From contig CALPJR020000042.1 in assembly GCA_943323935.2 (NCBI GenBank), positions 1-6,947 on the forward strand: 6,947 nucleotides of DNA. The letters run 5' to 3'. The translations under genes were made by a program, and so were the position numbers. This stretch comes from Bifidobacterium breve. Lineage in GTDB: Bacteria > Bacteroidota > Bacteroidia > Chitinophagales > Chitinophagaceae. The notes under the pieces are model-generated. The model ran no database searches, was not told the DNA's origin, and worked only from the letters and a program-made list of their open reading frames with translations. Each line of letters begins with the position of its first letter. The stretch's first letter is position 1. Shown here one piece after another: positions 1 through 6,920 of the stretch.

Positions 1-461
1 CCTGCAACACTGCCTGGCACACCAGATGCTGATGCGCCTAATTTAGACATGCCTTCTATTGGATTGCCTTTTTCATCTAAATACATATCTCTATCTGCTT
101 TACCTGGAGCTGCTTCACGAAAGTCAATGCCCATTAAAACACCTGCTTTGTTTCTAGATAATAAAAATCCACCCCCGCCAATATTGCCTGCTGCAGGAAA
201 GACCACAGCAAGGGTAAATTGAACTGCTATGGCAGCATCATATGCATTACCTCCGTCTTTCATCATTGCGGCACCCACCATACTTGCTAAAGGATGGGCC
301 GAAGTCACAGCTGCTTTTTGAAAAGATTGTTCCTTTACCACAGTGTATTGATATGGATTGATTTGAGGATGTTGCTTAAAAAAGTCCTGTGCATTTCCTG
401 CATTGCTTAATTGAAAGATAGCTAACAAAATGAGGCTAAAACCCTGAAATATCTGTTTCAT
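1..461 (-). CDS. ggt: Gamma-glutamyltranspeptidase, N-terminal part (runs off left edge)
   Basis: Exported gamma-glutamyl transferase/hydrolase. The family cleaves the gamma-glutamyl bond of glutathione and related compounds in the periplasm and passes glutamate to water or an acceptor amino acid. The first 153 codons are present, against roughly 560-580 residues for the family, and the frame is open to the window edge. Residues 1-24 form a signal peptide (KQ start, hydrophobic core, cleavage expected after GNA, before Q25). Family landmarks seen: AAVTSAHPLAS (50-60), GGNAYDAAIA (70-79), the glycine-rich NIGGGGF (93-99), DFREAAP (113-119) with the Arg that binds the substrate carboxylate in characterised GGTs, and SGVPGSVAG at the edge. 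The autoprocessing Thr that forms the small subunit lies outside the window, so activity cannot be judged. The start is the ATG at 461-459, which directly precedes the signal peptide. It is divergent from the M14 gene. The family call is firm. Confidence 0.93.
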   Translation of the reverse strand, partial: MKQIFQGFSLILLAIFQLSNAGNAQDFFKQHPQINPYQYTVVKEQSFQKAAVTSAHPLASMVGAAMMKDGGNAYDAAIAVQFTLAVVFPAAGNIGGGGFLLSRNKAGVLMGIDFREAAPGKADRDMYLDEKGNPIEGMSKLGASASGVPGSVA

Positions 462-601
462 AGTAGGTAGATTGAACCGTTAAATTACTTAATTATTTAG
501 GTATCAACAAGTCATGCGAAGGGTTGTGTAAAACTATCTACCAATACGGCCTTAAAGCCCCCCTAAAAAGCCTATTTTTAAGATCTATTAATATCCAATT
601 T
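462..601. promoter_or_regulatory. Divergent intergenic region between ggt and the M14 gene
   Basis: These 140 bp separate two divergent starts and must hold promoters for both unless transcription enters from further away. Compared with the Bacteroidota -7 consensus TAnnTTTG, two weak candidates match 7 of 8 positions. TAGTTTTA, read on the minus strand at 536-529, would serve ggt with a leader of about 60 nt; a TTTA lies 16 nt upstream of it as a poor -33 element. TATTTTTA, on the plus strand at 573-580, would serve the M14 gene with a very short leader and has no convincing -33 partner. An imperfect repeat (TTAAAGCC at 552-559 and TAAAAAGCC at 564-572) sits between them. No riboswitch or clear operator is visible. 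The region is supported by position; the individual promoter elements are weak. Confidence 0.4.
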
Positions 602-3103
602 ATGCAACAAAAATCTGTGTTTAAATCCATTTTGTGGGTAAGTTTATTTATCCTGCCATTTTCATTATTTGCTCAAGTACTTAGTCCAGAACAATTTTTG
701 GGTTATAAAGTGGGCACACGCTTTACCAGACACCATCAAATTGTCAATTATTTTACAGCGATTGCAGCTGCAAAATCTGATATGGTAAAACTCATCCCAT
801 ATGGCAAGACCAACGAAGGAAGAGATTTAATGGTGGCAGCGATTGGAACTGCAGAAAATATTAAAAATTTAGAGCAAATCAGAAAACACAATCTTGGCCT
901 AGTGGAAGGCAAGGTGCAAGACTTGAATCAACCTGGAATTGTTTGGTTAAGTTATAATGTACATGGTAATGAACCAGCATCTTCTGAAGCAGCGATGTTG
1001 ACTTTATTTGCTTTAGTAGATCCAAATAACAATGAAACAAAAAATTGGTTAAAAAATACAGTGGTCATGATAGATCCATGCATCAATCCTGATGGTCGTG
1101 ACAGGTACGTGAACTGGTATAACAATGCAGTAGGTTCAACATATAATACCGACCCTGCAGCAAGAGAACATATGGAGCCGTGGCCAGCGGGAAGAACCAA
1201 TCATTATAATTTTGATTTGAACAGAGATTGGGCTTGGCAAACACAAAAAGAGACACAACAAAGAATTCCACTTTACCAAAGCTGGTATCCTCAAGTGCAT
1301 GTCGATTTTCATGAACAAGGTTACAACGCGCCTTATTATTTTGCGCCTGCAGCAGAACCTTTGCATGATGTGTTGACACCATGGCAAAAATCTTTCCAAG
1401 ATCAAATTGGAAAAAACCATGCAAAATATTTTGACAAAAACAATTGGTTATTCTTTACGAAAGAAAGATTTGACCTTTTGTATCCATCTTATGGAGACAC
1501 CTATCCAATGTACAATGGCGCAATCGGAATGACCTATGAGCAAGGAGGAATTAGTGCAGGCTTAGGCGTAGAAGACAATAGTGGTGATACGGTGACATTG
1601 GTAGCAAGAGCAACACATCATTTTACCACAAGTTTATCTACCATCGAAATTAGTTCGGCGAATAGAACACCACTACTAGAGAATTTTAAAAAATATTTTG
1701 ATGATAGCCGTCAAGGTACTGTTTCGGATTTCAAAACTTTTATCATGACTGCTAAAAATGCAAGTCAATTAGAAGGATTAGCAAGCTTATTAAAAAAGAA
1801 CAATATTGAGTATGGTACTTTAAAAAGTACAGATACAAAATTCAAAGCATTTGATTATTACACTAAAAAAGAAGCCGATTTTGTCAACGAAGGCTATACT
1901 TTGGCGGTGAATGTGAATCAAGTACATAGTGTTTTAGCGCGTGTATTATTAGAACCAGTAACGCAGGTGAATGATTCAAACACCTATGATATCACAGCAT
2001 GGGCATTGCCTTATGCTTATGGTGTACATGGATTTGCTACAAAGCAAGCAATGGCTATAGAGCCAGGATTTAATGTAGTGGCTCCTGCAACCACTACAAG
2101 TGCATATGGCTATCTTATCCCTTATCATTCTTTTGCAACTGCTAAAGCTTTGGCGCAATTATTAAAGCACAATGTAAAAGTTCGTTATGCCGAAAAGGCG
2201 TTCACTATGAATGGTAGAAATTTTGAGATAGGTACTTTAGTAGTACTTAAAACAAGTAACCTGGATGATTGGAGTGCTATTACAAAAGCAGTTTGTAGCG
2301 ATTTAAATATTGAAGCAGTTGCAGTGAATACAGGATACGCAGAAAAAGGTGCTGATTTTGGCTCACCAGATATCCCAATCATCAACCACGCGCCAAGAGT
2401 AGCCATGTTAACTGGTGAATATGTAGCTGCTTTATCTGCTGGAGAAGTATGGAACTTCTTTGAGCAACAATTAAATTATCCAATCACACAATTAACCTAT
2501 GCACAACTTAGCAGAATTGATTTAGATAGATATGATGTGTTGATTGCGCCAGATGGACAATACAGAGATTTGAATTCAAAATCAAATACAGACAAGCTTC
2601 AAGCATTTGTGAGAAAAGGTGGTGTATTGATTGCTTTAGAAAATGCTGCGAGTACATTGGCTTCCAATGCTGATTGGGGGATTAAAATAAAAGAAAATGC
2701 AAAAGATGAAAAGCCTTCTGTTCAAAAACTTTTGAAATATGCGGATAGAGAAAAAGAATCTTTAAAGAGTTCAATCCCAGGGGCTATTTATAAAACCTAT
2801 ATGGACGAAACACATCCTTTGGGTTTTGGTACCAATGGGACTTATTTTAGTTTAAAACAAGATATTGTTTTGTACGAACCTTCTAGTAGTGCTTGGAATG
2901 TAGGTAGCTTTAAAAAAGACAGTTATATCACCGGCTTTGCTGGTGTGAAAGCGAAAGCTGCATTGGAGGAAGGCGTTTTATTGGGTGTAAAACAAATTGG
3001 TGCAGGTAAAATTATTTATATGGCAGATGATCCAATTTTCAGAAATTTCTGGGAGGGTGGAAAATTAATTTTAACCAATGCTGTTTTTTTTCACGGCCAA
3101 TAA
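602..3103 (+). CDS. Exported M14-family zinc carboxypeptidase-like protein with C-terminal GATase1-like module
   Basis: Predicted 833-residue periplasmic or secreted metallopeptidase. M14 enzymes remove C-terminal residues from peptides or act on cell-wall peptide bonds; the substrate here is unknown. Residues 1-24 are a signal peptide (FSLFA then Q25). The M14 domain spans about 35-350. Zinc ligands H121 and E124 lie in the HGNE motif; NPDGRDR is at 162-168, and FDLNRDW at 204-210 supplies the Asn-Arg pair used for carboxylate binding. The third zinc ligand is His237 in HVDFHEQG (233-240), and the likely catalytic Glu is E313 in TYEQGG. The active site therefore looks intact. A linker region follows, then a flavodoxin/GATase1-like segment at about 596-690 (YDVLIAPDGQY, FVRKGGVLIAL) with no cysteine nucleophile, so probably non-catalytic, and a final GAGKIIY...FRNFW segment at about 800-830. 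The ATG at 602 is chosen because it starts the signal peptide; an in-frame TTG at 524 would bury it behind 26 residues. First gene of a cluster with the deacetylase. No T9SS sorting domain is seen. Confidence 0.88.
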   Translation: MQQKSVFKSILWVSLFILPFSLFAQVLSPEQFLGYKVGTRFTRHHQIVNYFTAIAAAKSDMVKLIPYGKTNEGRDLMVAAIGTAENIKNLEQIRKHNLGLVEGKVQDLNQPGIVWLSYNVHGNEPASSEAAMLTLFALVDPNNNETKNWLKNTVVMIDPCINPDGRDRYVNWYNNAVGSTYNTDPAAREHMEPWPAGRTNHYNFDLNRDWAWQTQKETQQRIPLYQSWYPQVHVDFHEQGYNAPYYFAPAAEPLHDVLTPWQKSFQDQIGKNHAKYFDKNNWLFFTKERFDLLYPSYGDTYPMYNGAIGMTYEQGGISAGLGVEDNSGDTVTLVARATHHFTTSLSTIEISSANRTPLLENFKKYFDDSRQGTVSDFKTFIMTAKNASQLEGLASLLKKNNIEYGTLKSTDTKFKAFDYYTKKEADFVNEGYTLAVNVNQVHSVLARVLLEPVTQVNDSNTYDITAWALPYAYGVHGFATKQAMAIEPGFNVVAPATTTSAYGYLIPYHSFATAKALAQLLKHNVKVRYAEKAFTMNGRNFEIGTLVVLKTSNLDDWSAITKAVCSDLNIEAVAVNTGYAEKGADFGSPDIPIINHAPRVAMLTGEYVAALSAGEVWNFFEQQLNYPITQLTYAQLSRIDLDRYDVLIAPDGQYRDLNSKSNTDKLQAFVRKGGVLIALENAASTLASNADWGIKIKENAKDEKPSVQKLLKYADREKESLKSSIPGAIYKTYMDETHPLGFGTNGTYFSLKQDIVLYEPSSSAWNVGSFKKDSYITGFAGVKAKAALEEGVLLGVKQIGAGKIIYMADDPIFRNFWEGGKLILTNAVFFHGQ

Positions 3104-3128
3104 TTTAATTGTTTCATTTTTTAGGTTT

Positions 3129-5471
3129 ATGCAGAAATTGAATTTGATTTTATTGAGTATGTTTTGTTTTGTTCAGATGTTGTTTGGACAAAACAATAGT
3201 GCAGCTATTTTTTCTCAACTAAAACAGATGGAGGTCTTAGGCTCTGTCTTGTATATTGCGGCACATCCCGATGATGAGAACAATGCTTTCCTGCCTTATC
3301 TCACTAAAGAACGTCGATATCGTACTGCCTACCTAAGTTTAACAAGAGGTGATGGTGGACAAAATTTAATTGGTAAAGAACAGGGTGTAGAATTGGGTTT
3401 GATAAGAACCCAAGAATTATTGGCTGCTAGAATACAAGATGGCGCAGAACAATATTTTTCGACAGCCTATGAATTTGGGTATAGTAAATCAGCAAAAGAA
3501 GCATTAGCCATCTGGGATCATCAAAAAGTATTGAGTGATGTGGTATGGGTGATTCGTAAATTTCAACCAGACATCATCATTACTAGATTCCCTGGGGATG
3601 CTAGAGCAGGACATGGGCATCATGCTGCATCTTCCATCATTGCTCAAGAAGCCTATATAGCAGCCGCAGATCCGAATCAATTTAAGGAGCAATTTAAATA
3701 TGGTGTACAACCTTGGAAAGCAAAACGTATTGTATGGAATACCTTTAATTTTGGCACAGTCAATACCACCAATGACAATCAATTGAAGATAGAAGTGGGT
3801 GGATACAATCCTACAATTGGTAAAAGCTATGGAGAGATTGGTGCAGAAGCAAGGACCATGCATAAAAGTCAAGGGGAAGGCAGGCCAAGAAGAAGAGGTT
3901 CTTATTTTGAGTTCTTTCAACACTTAAATGGAGATACTGCAAAAACAGATATCATGGATGGGGTGGTGACCAATTGGTCTCGTATACAAGCTACTGCTGT
4001 TCAAGCTAATATAAATAAAATAGTTAGCAGCTTTAATATAAATGATCCTTCTGCTTCGATACCTGCACTAGTAAAATTATACCAACAAATAAATACATTG
4101 CCTAATTCCAATTGGAAAAATTATAAGTTGGATCAATTACAAGAGATTATAAAATCAAGTGCTGGTATTTATACTGAAGCCACAATAAATCAACAGCAGG
4201 TTATACCAGGCGAAATGGTTAAAGTCCAATTTTTATTTAATCAAAGGAGTAATGCAAATTCAGTTTTGCAAGCCGTTCAATTACCTTTCAAGGATACTTT
4301 ACTAAATAAATCTTTATTTAGTAATCAAAATTTTGAATTTAGTTATATCCTTCATGTTCCTGAAAATAAACAGCTCACACAACCTTATTGGTTAGATTAT
4401 CCAAAAAAAGAAGGCATGTTCGTAGTAAATGACCAAAACATGATTGGCAAAGCAGAAAACGATCCTGAATTTGAAGGTGTAGTTAAAGTGGAAATTGAAA
4501 AGCAGTTATTCAGTTTTAAAATTCCGTTAGAATATAAATATTTGGATCTAACAAAAGGAGATGTTTACCAACCCATAGCAGTGGTACCTGATATTGAATT
4601 AAAATATAGTAAGGATGTTTATTTAGTGGAACCTGGTGCACCTATTATATTAACTTATCAAACAAAAGATCATAAAGGAAATACAAAAAAGGAAGAAAAT
4701 ATTTATAGTGCAAATAAATTCCCAACTGAAATTTTTTCTATTCAATCTAAAGCAATTGTATACGATCATATTCCTACTATTAATTATATCCCCAACGAAT
4801 CACCGAAAATTGTTGTGCTGAATGTAAAAAATACTTCCAAGCATGTCGGCTATATCGATGGGGCTGGTGATAAATTACCAGAAGCATTAGTTGAACTAGG
4901 AGCTCAAATAACTTATTTAAAAGAAGCAGATATTACTACAGAAAATTTAAAAGGCTTAGATGCGATTGTAGTAGGTATTCGCGCATTTAATATGTATGCA
5001 TACTTATCCGACAAGCAAGCTGTATTGAACGAGTATATCGCGAATGGGGGTAATTTGATTGTCCAGTATCTTAAAAGCAACCAAGTTGGTACTCAAAATA
5101 TTAAAGTTGGACCTTATCCATTGACTGTGAACTCAGGCAAAAGAGTAACAGAAGAAAATGCCAATGTCAGTTTTGTATTGCCAAATCATCCGGTGCTCAA
5201 TTTCCCAAATACAATCACCACAAATGATTTTAATAATTGGGTGCAAGAAAGAAGTACCTATCAAGCCGAAAATATAGATGCGCGTTTTCAAACACCATTA
5301 CAAATGAATGATACGGGTGAAGCACCAAGCCAGGGTAGTTTATTGATTGCGCCATTTGGGAAAGGTAATTTTGCCTATGTAAGTTTGGCTTTGTTCCGAC
5401 AATTGCCAGCGGGAAATCCAGGCGCATATAAATTATTTGCCAACTTATTATCGCTTCCAAAAAATCAATAG
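3129..5471 (+). CDS. Exported PIG-L/LmbE-type zinc deacetylase with C-terminal GATase1-like module
   Basis: Predicted 780-residue exported deacetylase. PIG-L/LmbE enzymes use zinc to remove acetyl groups from N-acetylglucosamine-type sugars or conjugates such as mycothiol precursors; the substrate here is unknown. Residues 1-20 are a signal peptide (cut expected after MLFG, before Q21; Cys13 is not in a lipobox). The PIG-L domain spans about 30-260. AHPDDE (45-50) supplies His46 and Asp49 as zinc ligands and Asp48 as the likely base. GHGHH (161-165) carries H162 and H165, matching the HxxH that gives the third zinc ligand. ARTMHKSQG (241-249) is a conserved segment of these long proteins. Residues about 350-540 look beta-rich. 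A GATase1-like segment lies at about 555-650 (LDAIVVGIRAF, ANGGNLIVQYL), and GKGNFAY...LFRQLPAG is at the end. The mature protein has no cysteine, so the GATase-like part cannot use a Cys nucleophile. It follows the M14 gene by 25 bp. An upstream in-frame ATG at 3078 overlaps that gene and adds 17 residues before the signal peptide, so 3129 is preferred. Confidence 0.88.
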   Translation: MQKLNLILLSMFCFVQMLFGQNNSAAIFSQLKQMEVLGSVLYIAAHPDDENNAFLPYLTKERRYRTAYLSLTRGDGGQNLIGKEQGVELGLIRTQELLAARIQDGAEQYFSTAYEFGYSKSAKEALAIWDHQKVLSDVVWVIRKFQPDIIITRFPGDARAGHGHHAASSIIAQEAYIAAADPNQFKEQFKYGVQPWKAKRIVWNTFNFGTVNTTNDNQLKIEVGGYNPTIGKSYGEIGAEARTMHKSQGEGRPRRRGSYFEFFQHLNGDTAKTDIMDGVVTNWSRIQATAVQANINKIVSSFNINDPSASIPALVKLYQQINTLPNSNWKNYKLDQLQEIIKSSAGIYTEATINQQQVIPGEMVKVQFLFNQRSNANSVLQAVQLPFKDTLLNKSLFSNQNFEFSYILHVPENKQLTQPYWLDYPKKEGMFVVNDQNMIGKAENDPEFEGVVKVEIEKQLFSFKIPLEYKYLDLTKGDVYQPIAVVPDIELKYSKDVYLVEPGAPIILTYQTKDHKGNTKKEENIYSANKFPTEIFSIQSKAIVYDHIPTINYIPNESPKIVVLNVKNTSKHVGYIDGAGDKLPEALVELGAQITYLKEADITTENLKGLDAIVVGIRAFNMYAYLSDKQAVLNEYIANGGNLIVQYLKSNQVGTQNIKVGPYPLTVNSGKRVTEENANVSFVLPNHPVLNFPNTITTNDFNNWVQERSTYQAENIDARFQTPLQMNDTGEAPSQGSLLIAPFGKGNFAYVSLALFRQLPAGNPGAYKLFANLLSLPKNQ
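4299..4324. repeat. Perfect 12-bp inverted repeat with 2-nt spacer inside the deacetylase gene
   Basis: TTACTAAATAAA at 4299-4310 is followed by TC and then its exact reverse complement at 4313-4324. It is AT-rich and lies in the part of the deacetylase gene that encodes LLNKSLFSN. As RNA it would fold with 11 pairs and a 4-nt TC-centred loop or shorter, but with almost no GC pairs and no U-tract it does not resemble an intrinsic terminator. It could be an operator-like dyad, a cruciform-prone site, or chance. Confidence 0.6.
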
Positions 5472-5474
5472 ACC

Positions 5475-5645
5475 ATGAAACAACGCAGAAGAATCAGTTT
5501 TTTTATGCTACTGGTCATTGGACTTGGAATTGGTTGGATGCTCAAAAATGTAAAAATTGGTTTGATCATTGGTATTGTGATGGGCTTACTCCTCACTAGC
5601 TTTGTGAATCCATCCAAATCGCGTAGCAAGGGCGAAAGCGACTAA
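5475..5645 (+). CDS. Small two-helix membrane protein, 56 aa, function unknown
   Basis: No family is recognised. The frame starts with ATG 3 bp after the stop of the deacetylase gene and ends at TAA 5643-5645. The protein begins with a basic stretch (KQRRR, residues 2-6). A hydrophobic glycine-rich segment follows at about 8-23, a short loop KNVK at 24-27, a second hydrophobic segment at about 28-44, and a polar tail NPSKSRSKGESD. This pattern predicts a hairpin of two membrane helices, with both ends cytoplasmic under the positive-inside rule. The tight spacing suggests co-transcription and perhaps translational coupling with the deacetylase. The last 20 codons overlap the 3' end of the convergent permease gene. 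At 57 codons including the stop, it is below common length cut-offs. Support is the start position, an open frame and a membrane-protein-like composition outside the overlap; homologue conservation could not be tested. It could still be a chance frame. Confidence 0.6.
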   Translation: MKQRRRISFFMLLVIGLGIGWMLKNVKIGLIIGIVMGLLLTSFVNPSKSRSKGESD

Positions 5646-6920
5646 GCCTAATCCTGTTACAATCAATCCACTTAACATCATCTTAGGGCCGGTAGAATAA
5701 AAGATAGCCGCCCAAATTGCTATTGCAATAAATAATGGGATAGGGAAGAAAGGCATTTTCCATGGGAAAAATCCACTGCCTTTTCTTTTATACAAAATCA
5801 ATAAGCCAATTGCTTGACCAATAAATTGGATCATGATACGCATGGCTAGAATGCCGTCAATCACTTCCTTTAATCTAAAGAGTAAACTAAAAACAAATGC
5901 AATCGCACCTAATACTAAAAGTGAGCGATGCGGAAAATGTAGTCTAGGATGTACTTTGGCGAAAAAGGCGAAAAAAGATTTATCCTGCGCTGCAGCATAA
6001 GGGATCCTGCTATAACCAAGGGTGGCCGAAAAAACAGAAGCAAAAGCGACCATTAAAATAAGTACAGTGGCAATGGCACCAGCATTTTGCCCGTATAATG
6101 TTTTGATATAATCACTCACCACAAACTTACTATTCACGATGGTTTCAAAAGGCAGCACACTGGCCACACTGATATTCATGGCTAGGTATAAAATAGAAAT
6201 TCCAGTAATAGAAATAAACATACTTCTTGGAATATTCTTTGTCGGGTTTTTGATCTCCGCACCTAAATGACAGACATTGTAATAGCCTAAATAACTATAG
6301 ACTGTTTTGACGCTTGCAAACCCGAGTGCAGCAACCAATCCATATTCAATTTTAAGCCCGTCATTGATATGCATGATGGGTTCCATAAAATTACCATGTG
6401 CAATACCACCAAAAATGATCCACAAAAGAGTCGTGATGACGCCCACCCATAAAAGCACAGATATTCTACCAATAGATTCAATATTTCGATACAATAAACT
6501 GATCACTAAAATCACTACAGCACCGCTTACTAACTTCTCTTGAATAAAACTTAAATGAAAAAAGTAATTGGCATATTGTGAGAATCCGATAGCAGCAGAT
6601 GCAATGACCAATGGGGCTTGAATCATTGTTTGCCATACAAATAGAAAGCTCATTAATTTACCCCATTTACCACCATAACCTTCCTTTAGAAAATGAAAAC
6701 TTCCACCTGCTTTTGGCAAGGCAGCACCTAGTTGGCTCCATACCATGGCGTCTACATAAGACAAAATAGCACCAGCAATCCATGCATATAAAAAATAAGG
6801 GCCACCCATGATCTGTGCCACCACACTCAATACTACAAAGGGACCGATGCCTACCATATCAATCATATTGATGGCAGTTGCATGTAAAAGACTTAATTTG
6901 CGATCTAATTTAGGATTCAT
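5586..6920 (-). CDS. APC-superfamily amino acid permease
   Basis: Complete 444-residue inner-membrane transporter, usual length for the amino acid-polyamine-organocation (APC) family, which imports amino acids by proton or sodium coupling or by exchange. About 12 hydrophobic helices are visible: 14-36, 43-65, 88-110, 130-144, 153-171, 192-213, 236-256, 280-300, 332-349, 353-376, 389-408 and 413-432. Helix 1 carries GIGPFV (24-29) where the family has its unwound glycine motif, usually GSGIF. Helix 2 is followed by LGAALPKAGGSFHFLKEGYG (64-83), and helix 6 by LGAEIKNPTKNIPRSM (219-234). SRIPYAAAQDKSFF (304-317) precedes helix 9. All are typical APC landmarks. Substrate cannot be assigned. The start is the ATG at 6920-6918; only 27 bp upstream are in the window, so its promoter cannot be assessed. 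It converges on the small membrane protein gene and overlaps it by 60 bp, with helix 12 partly encoded in the overlap. No terminator hairpin is seen between them. Confidence 0.9.
   Translation of the reverse strand: MNPKLDRKLSLLHATAINMIDMVGIGPFVVLSVVAQIMGGPYFLYAWIAGAILSYVDAMVWSQLGAALPKAGGSFHFLKEGYGGKWGKLMSFLFVWQTMIQAPLVIASAAIGFSQYANYFFHLSFIQEKLVSGAVVILVISLLYRNIESIGRISVLLWVGVITTLLWIIFGGIAHGNFMEPIMHINDGLKIEYGLVAALGFASVKTVYSYLGYYNVCHLGAEIKNPTKNIPRSMFISITGISILYLAMNISVASVLPFETIVNSKFVVSDYIKTLYGQNAGAIATVLILMVAFASVFSATLGYSRIPYAAAQDKSFFAFFAKVHPRLHFPHRSLLVLGAIAFVFSLLFRLKEVIDGILAMRIMIQFIGQAIGLLILYKRKGSGFFPWKMPFFPIPLFIAIAIWAAIFYSTGPKMMLSGLIVTGLGLVAFALATRFGWIHKASEE

Noticed and set aside
524..601. In-frame TTG start giving 26 extra residues on the M14 protein
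   Set aside because: It is a rare start codon, and it would place a non-hydrophobic stretch before a clear signal peptide that begins at the ATG at 602.
952..1424. Three minus-strand open frames opposite the M14 catalytic domain
   Set aside because: They lie opposite conserved zinc-site motifs, have no recognisable domains, and have Cys/His/Leu-rich compositions typical of antisense shadows.
1815..1830. 7-bp inverted repeat GTACTTT-AA-AAAGTAC in the M14 gene
   Set aside because: It is short and AT-rich, and is explained by codons for the YGTLKST stretch. Dyads of this size are expected by chance.
3061..3072. 12-nt palindrome AAAATTAATTTT near the end of the M14 gene
   Set aside because: It is a low-complexity AT palindrome with 6-bp arms and is common by chance in such DNA.
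3084..3091. Run of eight T near the M14 stop, considered as a terminator tract or frameshift site
   Set aside because: No GC-rich stem precedes it, the reading frame through it gives a normal C-terminus, and the next gene begins soon after.
3078..3128. In-frame ATG giving 17 extra residues on the deacetylase
   Set aside because: It overlaps the upstream gene by 26 bp and precedes a complete signal peptide that starts at 3129. It cannot be fully excluded because overlapping starts do occur.
3504..3923. 139-codon minus-strand frame opposite the PIG-L domain
   Set aside because: It is fully antisense to the conserved deacetylase core, shows no family motif and has cysteine-rich shadow-like composition.
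5619..5641. Possible hairpin (TCGC ... GCGA) in the convergent overlap, considered as a bidirectional terminator
   Set aside because: It has only 4 bp of stem with a 15-nt loop and no flanking T-tract.
5958..5976. Tandem GGCGAAAAA repeat in the permease gene
   Set aside because: It has two copies only and encodes FFAFFAK in the loop before helix 9 on the minus strand. This is ordinary low-complexity coding sequence.
6287..6543. Open frames on both strands within the permease gene
   Set aside because: They are out of frame with the conserved permease and show no recognisable protein features.
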